Below are positions 37,601-49,600 of a stretch of DNA of 64,000 nucleotides, piece after piece. The DNA lies in assembly GCA_008828725.1 (NCBI GenBank), contig MEHQ01002204.1:191532-255531 (forward strand). The letters run 5' to 3'. Position 1 is the first letter of the stretch, and the number at the start of each line of letters is the position of its first letter. The notes beneath the pieces are model-generated. The model did no database searches. It was given only the letters and a program-made list of their open reading frames with translations, and was not told the origin of the DNA. The translations under genes were made by a program, and so were the position numbers. This stretch comes from Saccharina japonica. Taxonomy: Eukaryota; Sar; Phaeophyceae; Laminariales; Laminariaceae.

Positions 37601-40600
37601 TTACCGTGTTGCATCAGGGAATTGGGCAGCAATGATCTGACGCTGCTCCCTGCGGGCATCTTCAACGGTGCTTCATCATTGGAAACACTGTGAGCGAAAA
37701 ACCCACACAGCCACCCACCGGATTCTAACCGGTGACAATCAACGCGTTAGCCCCCCCCCCTGCGAACCCTGTATATGGAAAATATCTCTACCGCGAAAAC
37801 TTGAAATCATTGTAGTAGGGTGCTCCGAACAATGGATAGTGTTAAATAAAAGTAGTATAAATACGTCATCTGTGAGTTCGACCGATTGAGTAGTGGCTTG
37901 AAACACAACATTGCGAGCTGCGTAGACTGTTTGTCCTATGTGTTATTTTCAGTGTTCGTGTGGGATTCGTGATGTATTATGTACCCTGGTAGTTACTACT
38001 CGATGTTATCATAAGCCATTCGCGCGTGTTTTGTGTTTATTCCTTGTTAAGGATATAGTTCAGTGACTCCCCTGTGTACTAACCAGGTCAGTAGGACAAT
38101 GTACCATTGGAGAAAAATGTGGTTCTCCGCCTTCATAAACACGTACACTCCCCAGCCCTGAGTGTGGTCAGAATAGACCGACCTAGCGAAGATGCCGCGC
38201 CACACCCGTGATGGCTGGGCACGAGACTTGTGCGATAACGTCCTCCTTATGTTTAGCCCACTCCCTCTGCCGTTGGGAATATCGCAATCGATCGAGTGTG
38301 CCTCGAGAGCTGCACCTTTTCTTGGTTCATCCGTACATACATGGAGTGTACCCATATATTGATACTATACAAACATACATGCTGACGATACTTACGCTAG
38401 CCATTTTGCGAATTGTCGGATTTGAACCGATACTCATACATGATGACAGGTGTAAGCATACATGTTGACAATTACAAGCATACATGATGGCAATACAATA
38501 ACACATAAAGACAATACAGACACACATACGAAAACTATTATGCACCCCACCTCTCAACATATTGGGTTTCTGTACTATATACTAGTTTTCTCGTGAGGTG
38601 CTGCCTACAGCTGTGCGTGCTCAACCCACCTGCTCAAGCTGACGAAGAAGAGGGTTATTTTGGAAACTAGGCTGCTATTGCCCATTAAAACATATTTTCC
38701 GCATCCCGTACTTATCTGTACCCGGTACGCAGTTAAGTATGCGAATATCTACACAACAGGTCCCAACGTCTCGTTTCCAAGCCAGCATTTCCATCGAGTG
38801 TTTTCAGCATACATGCGAGTTATCCGGGCGCGCTCAATTTGTTAGGTTGTTTCGGTCGTCAGGCTCACTACCTGCTTCCGCACCACATGTACAAAGTCGA
38901 CTCGTTTTGGATGTAGACAAGACTGGCCATTTGGGGCGAAATGCGTGCCGAGAGTGGTCGTCGAAGCTGCGAACCAAATACGTCAGAGTTTCGGTACGGT
39001 TTGGATCTGATTTGCTGTCAAGTTCTGCAGAGGTTATCCAGAGCCTGCACTCAACATGCCGTCTGCGTTTCGCTGGTGCTTCCCGCTTGCCAATCTCGTG
39101 TATCTGGAAAAATCAGAGACCTCGCGGGTAATGCTCTCACCAGCTTGCCGGTGGCTGCCTTCGCTGCGTTGCCGTCTCTTGGGCATCTGTAAGTGGAATC
39201 GACACTATCACGGGGGGGGGGGTATGATGCCATCATTTGTTGCTGGCCTCAGTCATTTGACCATTGACCACGCATCCCTTTCGAGACGGAGCACCATCAC
39301 GGGGGGGAGGGGGGTGTGTACTCATGTCGTGCACGGCCGTAGTCATATGACCATGGGATATAGTGAATAGGACCAAATACTGTTAGGGGAAATACGGAGT
39401 ATATATATACAGCGTTTGAGCTGACCGTGGGTCCTTTTTACTTTAGTCCCCTGTAAACAAAGGTTTCTGTTGAATGATTTTTGTACGTCGACATCTAGAA
39501 AGCAGCGAACGTCATGGGCGTTTTCAGGTCAAAACTAAACTCTGCGCTACGGAGTAGTTCAAGCATGGCAGATCTAAGAGTAGGGCGTTGTCGGGTGGGT
39601 GCTGCAGCTTCGAGCTCGTCTCTCGGTCGCGCAGAACTCGAGCGTACGAGGATGACGCCTGGAGGCGCATCACGGATTTTGCCATACGACTACTCGTACC
39701 CGACAAGTGTTACGGTATGTGTTGTGCCATTTCCATCATGAAACCGGTCTCACCGATGGGTATTTAATATCATTGGATCCGATGCGTATCGCACTGGTCC
39801 GGGAGTTTATTATATGAATACTTATGATACGTACGATTACCCCGTTGGATTTTGCTCCGCTAGATACCTAGCCCCTTGCGTTGTGCATCGTTTGGTATAT
39901 CGAGCCCTGGCAAGTGTAGTGTACCTGGCATCGCTTACGCTTATTCTCAAAGTGGGTTGCAGGGGTGGGTATAGAGCTCCCCGTAAACAGGGAGTATCAT
40001 ATATTGTGTCACATCAGTGCTCCTATCGCAACATAGCGATACTGGTAGTACGCGCTCATCACTTTCGTTTCCGCGCCACATACCGTGTTGTTGCAGAGTT
40101 GAATTAGGGAATTTGGTCGGCAGCTTTACTGTATTTAGGTGGAGCAGTACCGCGGTGGATTGCAGACCCATTCATGCTTCGCTGACAGGGACCTGTATGC
40201 ATATGACTGCTTGTTTTTGCAGATGCTCCAAACTAGCCCTTTGTGTGACGAGAGTGTTCGCGCGTTTTGTCGGGCGAGCCTATGATTGAGCGTGCATCTG
40301 ACGGCCTATCCATTCTTTCGTTTGACCCTCGTTGCTGATATTTACCCAGGTCGCTTGCTCGAAATGCATTTACCACCTTGGGAGCCGGAACCTTCGAGGG
40401 CACGGCGTTGCAATCCTTGTGAGTTATGGCAGGACATTCCTACACGTGAAATGTATGCCGTATCGACGGAGTAGGGAATAATAGCGTCATGTATATGCTT
40501 TGCGCAAAGGGAGGGCAGTCAACAGCAACATGAGCTTGTTGAGGGAAAATGCCGCCGTGGGTCAGGGGGCATGAACGACTGCCCCAATGTCGGCCTTTGC

Positions 40601-43600
40601 GGTCATGTGCACTAGCTCTTTAGCCAATGTTTCGAAAACGAGTTCAAACCACGGCCGTTCTACTCTAAAAACATGAATTTCACCCCTTATGTTGGAGTTT
40701 CACATACGGGTCTCTTCGTGGGTGAAGCCTTGGGGGGAGCGCACTACAGTACATACCTTGGAATAGCCCTGATCAGGTGTAGACATTGACTAGCCCAGCG
40801 GACAAGAGCGATATAGCTTGCACGCTGTTTTTTGTGTTGCGTCGCAAACGTACCGCAACCTATTGTGTAACAAGGTATTCAAACAATATAGAACTGCCTC
40901 TGCCTGTCGTGTGCATGATCCCACGACAATCGTCGATACAGGGAGCTAGACGGAAACAGGCTCATTAGTCTCCCTGCGGGGGCGTTCGATGGCATCGGCG
41001 GATCTCTCCTGGAACTGTGAGTACAGCCATCCACTGCCGCAGTCATACGTTAGGTGCATCATTCCTGACTTGGTTGAAGTGGACGATTGCTTAAACAGCG
41101 GTTGGCGTGACTTTGTGATGGGTTAACGCCGTGAACGCGTACCATGTAAGGTTCGCTTGTGTGAGGACAATGGTGTCCACGCACACATGAAACAAAACAT
41201 CTACGTGGGGATTTGTTTACTTCTCGGCATGAACAATGAAAATACGAATGGACGGCCCGGCATACCAACAAATTGTTCTCGAGCTAATGGGCACGATTGC
41301 TAAGGGTTAGGGTTTGCATGGGATACCGCTGCTGTCGAAATTGCACGGAGGGTTATATTTCAGCTTGGTATTCACAGGCGTTTGGGTAGATCTTCGTTAG
41401 GATTGAGGCATATAACCCTGAATACACTGCATGTTTGCCTTCGTCTGTAACCCAAGCCCAACAACTTTCATGCTCCGCTCTCAGTTTGTGATCGCCATCA
41501 AGGGATCTTGGAAGTAACGTGCACAACGTTGGCATTAGTTTGTAGGCCTCGAGCAATCAGAAACGATATATACTAGCTCCGCAGCAGAATGAAATATCGA
41601 GAGTGTTTGTGTTTGCAAAATACGTTGTGCTCCGTACCAACCCGCCCTGACGCGGAGAGGAATACTTCATCTTCACCATGATTGTTGTCGTCAACTTATT
41701 GATCTTCGCCCTGCCACACGGTGTGTAGCCGGCCAGCACCCGACTCGAACTCCCCCAAATGTCGAAGAGTTCATGTCTGTCACTTTTCAGAGGAAACGCT
41801 CCATGCTGGCGTTTTTAGCTGCGTGCGTCTCAGGTGAAAGGGGCGATCATATGTTAGGGGCGTGGCCTACAGCGCGATCTCCGCGCAAAATAGAGACCCA
41901 GTTTGTGCGGAAAGTAGAAAACAACAAGTAGGCCGGGTTTTGTTTTGCGCTCAACCCCGTGGTCTTCATTCACACCTTGCAAGCAAACGTGATTCCCCAC
42001 CAAAACTGTTCAACTGGCGGTACTCATCTGGCTGTGCTCATGCCGTGGAGCGATACCCCCCCGGCTATCACAACCGGTACATATTACATATGCTTCAGGC
42101 TCTAACGATTTCCGTGGCCACCACTATTGTGGTCGTTCGACTACCCTCTGTTGTAGGAGCTTGCGGGAGAATGGCTTTTCCTCCCTGCCAGGAGGCGCGT
42201 TCAACGGCTTGACAGCCTTATTAAGTCTGTAAGTACATCTTTATGGAGGATCAATACGGTACGCGCGCACCGTTTTTTTTTTTTTTTTGTTATGACCACC
42301 ACTTGATTAGGTTTTAGGAGCTGTATACCCCCACCCGATAACTGATATTGACTGGAAAATGATACAAAATGCTACAAGATGACCAGACCCTTGGCGCCTA
42401 ACTGTACAATGAAAACTGCTGTCTGGTTACGGAGCCCTGTAAGCCAAAACACGTTTCAGCCAAAGAGCGGTACAGTACGGCAACCTTGCAGGGCTTTGTA
42501 CCTGCACACCTCCACCCCTTTATATTGCGCCGACATTGTTCGTCGACGTTTTGTGTAGCAATGCATCAATGCCCTTAAGAACACAAGTATGCTTCTGTCT
42601 GCCGTTCTGCGTGGCCCCATCGCGATTTTCTACGACGCAGGGACCTAAGAGAAAACATGCTCAGCACTCTCGATGCTGACACCTTCGATGGCATTGCCGG
42701 ATCCCTTCTTGAGTTGTGAGTAAACACCAGCCATCCGCTGTCTCAGGTTTTGCGCAGGGTACATCGGTCCTCGTATTTTGCCACGGAATCAGCAGGACGC
42801 GTGGTGCGATAGAGGTAGCAGTTTTGGCTGAAAAGAGTTTATGAACGACAGGAGCTCCTTAACCCATATTCGTCGGAATTCCATTTTTGTGTTGCAAGTA
42901 TGTTTCGCTGGATAGTCAGGCCCACGAGATTGTTCATCGGGTATCACCTAATTTGTTTTTTCAAAATCATTTTTCGGGTGGGATATAGTAGACCTCCTGA
43001 AGCAAGGAGCCTCAGAGAAAAACATGGTACACCTCTATCAATCGTAGCCTGCGTCATATCTCGACCGGCGCTTGTACATTGTTGCTAATTGTTGCTGGTG
43101 TGGGGTGCGCCACCACGTCGAAGCAGACACGGTAGAGAGTGTGCTTCGGCGACAATGTTTTTTGCGTGCTACGGTTAGGGTTGATTCGTTTTTCTGGAAT
43201 GAGTTTAGGCTCCTTATCCCCGAAAATCGCCAGAAGTTTCATTGGGGTGTATTGCAATATTTTACAGCGCATACAGGTTTTGGTCATGAAAGTTTCCATC
43301 TGTTAGCACTTATAGTTTTCGTCCGAAATCATTTTTTCGTCCACAATCATGTGTTCGGGTGACTCACCTATCAGTGTAGACCGCCTCAAGCAACGAGACT
43401 CAGAAACAAAAACATGCTGAACCTGTATCGTATCAAGTGTCTAGTGGTACAACGGGAAAGGCGGCTATATCTCAAGTTTTTCTATCGCGGGCACGCCGCT
43501 CGGGCTAACACCTCTGTACCTACACTAGCTCGTGATCGGACACACGTGGACGTGGTCGGTTGGTAATGTGTAGACTCGCACTACTACACCAGGGGGGAGG

Positions 43601-46600
43601 TCACTGTTAGTTCCGGTATTGTCTGCCGCTCAGAGCCGCCCGGCCAAGATGACCCAATCCGTCAGTAGAGTGACCGCACCTTCTTTGCTTTCGTAGTTTG
43701 AAGTCATTCGCTCGTTTTTGTTTTGTTTTGCGCGACGTATACGAGCGCACCGCCATTTGATTGTTTTTGATACTCTAGTGAAACAAAACAATGTTGAATG
43801 TCCAATGCTTGAATGAGGTTAGAGACACTCGCCCAAAGACACTCGCCCAAGTCGTCAATTAAAATGGGAGTAGCCCTGCCATGGTGAAGTTTGTCAGTAC
43901 CAAACACAAAATCCGTGGCGGCGCAGATCCTGCAGACAAAAACCAAACGTACAAGGCCTAAGACGGGAAACAGCGAAAAAAGAAGTAATCTTAGCCGAGT
44001 TCCTCTGAGGCAGCAGAGAATAGAGAGCTCGAACGCCACTCCGTCCACACACACGCAAAAACCGCACGCAGACGCGCAGATATATCGCAACTCAAACCGC
44101 CGCGCAGAGATGGGCTTCTTGTCACCTCGGCTCTCTTACCCTAGTCCTTTCTCGTCCATCGACGCCAATACCATCAAATGGAGACCTTTTCCTTCAAACC
44201 ATTACGACTAGGCCCGGAAGAAAAACGTCTACATTGAAGAGCTTTTCAGTTTTGCCCGTCAAACAAACCGCGCCCGGAATTGTTAGGAACCACACATTTT
44301 GGGCGTTTTACACCGCTTCTATTTGGCAACCCCTAGCTCCCTCTGGTGTTTGGCGAGGGACAGGCCATGAAGTACGTGCGTAGGTGACCGTATGCGGTTT
44401 GGTCGTGGACTTTACTAGAAATGAGCCACACATGCACTACCTAGGCGATACGCGCGGGTAGCGGTAGCGCGGGTATTCTTGGGCTACGGACTTGAGCATC
44501 TCCATGCCTCAGACGCATGGTACGGTGGTAGAGGTGCACAATGTCGTTTACGAGGGTGGTCACATGAGGATGTCACGTTTGGAAGCTCAATCCCTCACCC
44601 AACAACTGCTTTTGGAAGGAAACATCAAAGTTCTACTCGAAGAAACATTCCCATGGGCTATACCGGTAACCATGCGACGAAAAAGATAGCAACACAAAAA
44701 AACGCACACACACATTCCGACGATTATGAGTTCAGGAGCGCTGTTGCTCAGAAACCGTTTCAGCCAAAATAGGGGCTACCTCTATCGTAGACCGTGTCGT
44801 CACTCCGCCACCGACTTAGAAAGCCCTTGTGAACTAGACCACGACATGAAATCACGAAACTTCTCTAGACCATCTGAAGAAAACGTAGCGACGTCGGATG
44901 CAACATGTGTTTTTCCCCGAGAACCCCCTTTCCTTTGTTTTGGAGCTCTGTGAGAGCGAGGAATATTTGTGCTATACAAGCGCGGCATGTAGCACGACTA
45001 AGGTCAGTCACAAAGAAAAACAAATCGAAGGAGGAGAGGGCGAAACCTAATTTTGTGGAGTCTTCTAACTGTCCGTGTCTTCTCGGAGTGCACTACTGTA
45101 CCTCGTAATGTGAAGGACGCAACGCACCAGTCTGCTAATCTCCACAAGCGTGAATATGTTTGCCGTACGAGTCTATATGTCTGGTATGGTGTTGAACGGA
45201 ATACGGGGGGGGTCAGATTTAGTTCGTGGCCTGTTGAACGCGACTTTACGTGGACTTTGTGACAACATCTGGCACAGCGCTCGAGGTTTTGCCTGGTGGC
45301 ATATCGCGTTGTCTCACTTCCTCCCTGGTGTGTTTATGATCGTCTGAACGCTCCCCAGCCTTCGTGACGCGTCCTACTATTTGGGATATATCGTTTCCCC
45401 CCATCCACTGAGCAATGCCACTGAAGGGTGGCCCCTTATTTTACAACCCTTGCAACGGTAGGGAATGCACATTTTGGCTTAAATAGTTTCTGAAAGACGA
45501 GGCTTAATATTTGAGAATCGTCGGAATACCCTTCGTGTTATTGTAATACCGTACGCGTTTTAGTATGCGTAGGACATGGCGTGGGATGGGTCATCGGGTT
45601 GCACTTCCAGTAAGTTTTCCAATCCGGTTTTGGGTGAGGGTATAGAGGTCCTATACTGTAATCAAGTGCCCACCCTCAAACGGACAAAACAAATGGTGCA
45701 CCTCCACAGTAGCATGTGTTTTTCTGAGTTAGTGTCACACGAGTAGCTCAACATATCACCCGAAGCAAGACCTCTGATTATGATTGTTCCGCTGAACCCG
45801 ACCGACATGGATACGCGCTACTGCTGTAGTCCTGAAATAAATACATACCCTTGCAACAAAGAGATCGTACGTACAAACCGGTGGCTGCTCACTTGCGGGA
45901 GATCATCCACCGTCACCCTCAGACGATAACGCGAACCATACAAACTGCAACTCTCACCGACCATGAACCTCGTTCATCGTTCGCTTTGAAACTTGACTTG
46001 CGCGCGCATGGTCGCCGTCATCTGTGATTTAACACCAATATACCTACCGTGTCCCATGCTCTAATGTCATGTTGGAACGGCCATGAAGGAGGCTTGACGA
46101 CAACGAGATCACCACACTTCCGGCCAACATCTTCGAAAACATGACGTCGCTCCAAATGTTGTGAGTGCCATGTCCACACGATGCTCGCCTGTTTTTGTTT
46201 TCTTGCCCGCGAGGAATTAAAAAATACAAGAACTCCGTTGAATGAGATACTTGATAGCATGCTGGATAACTGTTTGATTACGCGTCCTCACCCCGTATAT
46301 TTGGAGCCATAACATCGTTGTTGATAACGCGATATCCGTCCGCTTGTTGGTCCTCGACCTGTCGTCGTTAAGAGCCGACCCACATGCGGACTCGGACTCC
46401 CCTAAATATGGAAATTAACGTATTACACGTTTCAGAGTAATGGCTTGGCGATGAAACTCTTGATGGTGTGCGCCCGATAAGAAAGGTTCGGCTAAACCTC
46501 TGGGGCGAGACATACACCCACATGCGTGAGATAGAGATACACGTATCGTGTATTCGTGTACGTAGAACGTTGGAAACCACAGGTATGCCTGCTATGATCG

Positions 46601-49600
46601 CGGGGGGGGATCATGTCGGCTCCACGATTGCCAACCCGTACCGCTCGAAAGCTGCGCAACGTGCGGCTCTCACTCCGGGAGCCTCTCCGCCAGGCGAAAG
46701 CACCAAGTCTTTACAGGAGTGCAGACGCGTGCTACGATAGAGGTATCACTTTTTGCTGATTTTGTTTCTGAATGATCGGGCTCCTTAACCCAACATTGTC
46801 GGACTTTCATTTATTTTGTTGCCATATTTTCCACAGAATACCTAGCTCATGGGATTGTTGGTCGCGTAGCACTTTTGGTTTCATCCAAAATCGGTTTTCG
46901 GGCTACTTACTATTAGTATGGAGCTCCTCAAGTGAGGAGCTCAGAAAAATCACGGTGCACCTCTATCGTGGCATTTGTCTGGCAGGTTAAACAAGAAGTA
47001 TTCGACACTCCAATACCGTAGTACGGGGGGCCATAGTAAATAGGACCAAATATTGTCCGTGAAAAAATGGAAATTATATAGGTTTTTGTGTGTACCGTAG
47101 GTCCCTATTCACTATGGCATCATTAGCCCACCCCGTAATAGTACAAATTTGCGAGACACAGGAAGGAGAGGGGGGTACACTGGAGCCGAACAGAATACAA
47201 CAAAACAAACAAAAAAATACTCGCTTGTTTTCATTTCTTCATCCAGAAATCTCACTTTTTCAGGTGTATATATGTCTCGTTTGGGCCTTGGGGAAAGGAG
47301 TGCAGATCGTCTTCTCGGTTTGTCGTGCGCCCACCCATATCATCATGTTTGTTCGTATCCCATGGCTCTGACATCTTCCGTGGTCTACTTTTTATGTGGT
47401 CGTTCGGTTATCGTTCTGTTGTAGGAACTTGGAGAGGAACGGCCTTTCTTCCCTGCCAGGTGGCATCTTCGACGGGTTGACTGCGTTAACACTACTGTAA
47501 GTACGTATGTGCTGAGGGTCGTGGGTCGGAAGCTGGGTACTGTTGCAGCATTCCCGACGGTGTCCACGTATAACAAGTTGAGGAAAATGGGCCACAAGCG
47601 ATGTAGAACGTCGACGCAGGTCTAGGGGTACCAGCCAGGCCTAGAACCAGGGTTGGGGGTCAATGTAGTCCTGTTACAGAACATAGCTGACATGTGACTT
47701 CCGTTCGAGATGTTTCGTCTAAATAAGTTAGAACCGAATGCCGGGGGTTCGAATACCTGCGGGTGTAGTTGTGTGTTTATTTCGTGTCACCGAACGCGCG
47801 AGACTTTTGAGTTTAAGGAAACCTTGGGTGCCAATCGACGAGGAGCGGGAATGCAGGAGAGGTCACCGTGCACTCCCAGGCACGCGCTAGAGACCACACA
47901 TATGCCTGTGACCGCACGACGTTGCGAGAAAGCCGACGATTGTAGACGTGCGCGATGTTCTGAGACGATATACATAAAAACAAACATAAATTTTAATGTT
48001 CCGAACGTTTCCGGTGTGAATCGTGATTCTTGAAGAAGGTTTGTGGGTACAGTTTCATCGCATTGCAAACGCCCGTACTACACTTTGGCTGTTTTCCTGC
48101 CTTAGCATCTAAAGGTCCGTAGACGTACCCGATCGTCGGCCGCCCCCTGTCGTGTTGCCTTGACGTTCGTTCGTCGTCGCCGCCGAAGCTGCGTTTATTC
48201 GAAGACGTGTTCTCACGGAGATGGCCGCCGCTTCTTCCTCGCAATGAGTCGAAATAATAGATGCAATGATCCGTCATATATATGTATCGTTAGGATTATT
48301 TTCGCTACCTCCGTTTGGTATACCGCCTGTGTCTGCGCACCAATGATAACCACCCAATCAGGTACCTGCAGCACAACACAATAGCTTCACTCCCAGAGGG
48401 CATCTTTGGAGACTTGACGTCTTTGCTGATACTGTGAGTGGATGTCAGCGGAGCTATTAGTTTGAAACTGGTTTGATCATATATCGCACTGAGGTTGATT
48501 AAGCGGGGCTTCTTGGGTCTTACTCGTGTCCAACAGGTTTGCATAATGAGGCATTGGGCTAGCCTTTTGCACAACCGAAATCTTCTTCTGGTCAATATAT
48601 AAAGATGTAGGTGGCCATCTGAGCAATGAACCTCAAGGGGGTACATTGTGGAGGCAGCTCAAGAGTGTGTCACTATGCACACCACGAACACAGTAGTTCG
48701 ATGCATGTTTACAGTAAACTTCTGCCAGCAACCTCTCGGCGAAAGTACTTGACACGTACATGATAAACGGTGCTCTGCGGGACTTTTTTTGGGACAAATG
48801 GGTTTCGCTCAAGGCGCTGTCACACCCGTGACAGCGGCACCTGGAATCCTCCGTCCGAATCGGGACGCTCTTTGAGCAGGGCAAGGTTTACGCGTGCAGA
48901 GGTGCTGCAGTTTAGTGGATGTACAGGCTTATCATGTCGTATATGTTTTACATTGAAAGTACAAATCTAGAAGGTCTGGTACCCAAGCTCGTGGCACTAA
49001 CAGTTTCCGTTCGTTCTGGGCGGTGATCAAAATTTTATCATCCAGGAATTTGGAAAATAACGGGCTTGACTCCATTCCTGCAGACGTCTTGACGAGTGCA
49101 ACAGCGCTGGAGGACTTGTGAGTGACGTGATGAAAAACATGAGGTCAAAAGTCCATGTCACATTGAGATTATATATTGTTTCTCGTCTTGAAACCTATAG
49201 GTTGTATGGTTGACCCAGCGGGGGAGGGGTCGACCAATACTGTACCTGTTATACACGATGCTGTCTTTGCAACGTACACGTCTCACACGAATGCATGGCC
49301 GGTGTTCTGTATTCATAAGAAGCTTCGTATCAAGAGCACGAACAGCCATAACCCTCTGCGCGTTGTGTAGCTATTGCCGACTTTAGTGGAGTGTGGACAA
49401 TGTCGTGGAGCTCATTAACAGGTGAACCCGGTCATTAATAGCATATTCTTCTCCCTCTTTCGCTAAATTAATGAATTATTACTACTACTGCTACACAACT
49501 ACATTTTTACCAGTAAGAACATATACATACCGGGCTGGACGAAAACATAGGAACCGTTTGGGCTTCTAATATGCACAACAAATGCCCCTCACATCTCCAT

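Larger units (their letters stand above)
42716..46088 (+). other. Longest intron (3.4 kb), loaded with MITE A
   Basis: It lies between cassettes 14 and 15 and holds three sizeable MITE A copies and one fragment. Open frames at 43.9-45.3 kb show no LRR or other family pattern. The length suggests lost cassettes, but no clear relic was found. Confidence 0.6.

Noticed and set aside
39630-39690. Possible LRR-like stretch (E-L-E-R-T-R-M-T, then G-G-A)
   Set aside because: Only a few positions fit, the Leu-Pro and Phe signature is absent and no donor follows.
40180-40260. Possible cassette start after GACAG
   Set aside because: Only D-L-Y at the start fits; the rest does not follow the repeat.
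44880-44949. 70-nt stretch between aag and CTGTGAGA resembling cassette borders
   Set aside because: Wrong length for the phase and no LRR pattern in any frame.
45150-45350. Open frame in the longest intron
   Set aside because: Shows no LRR spacing; G-runs and low complexity explain it.
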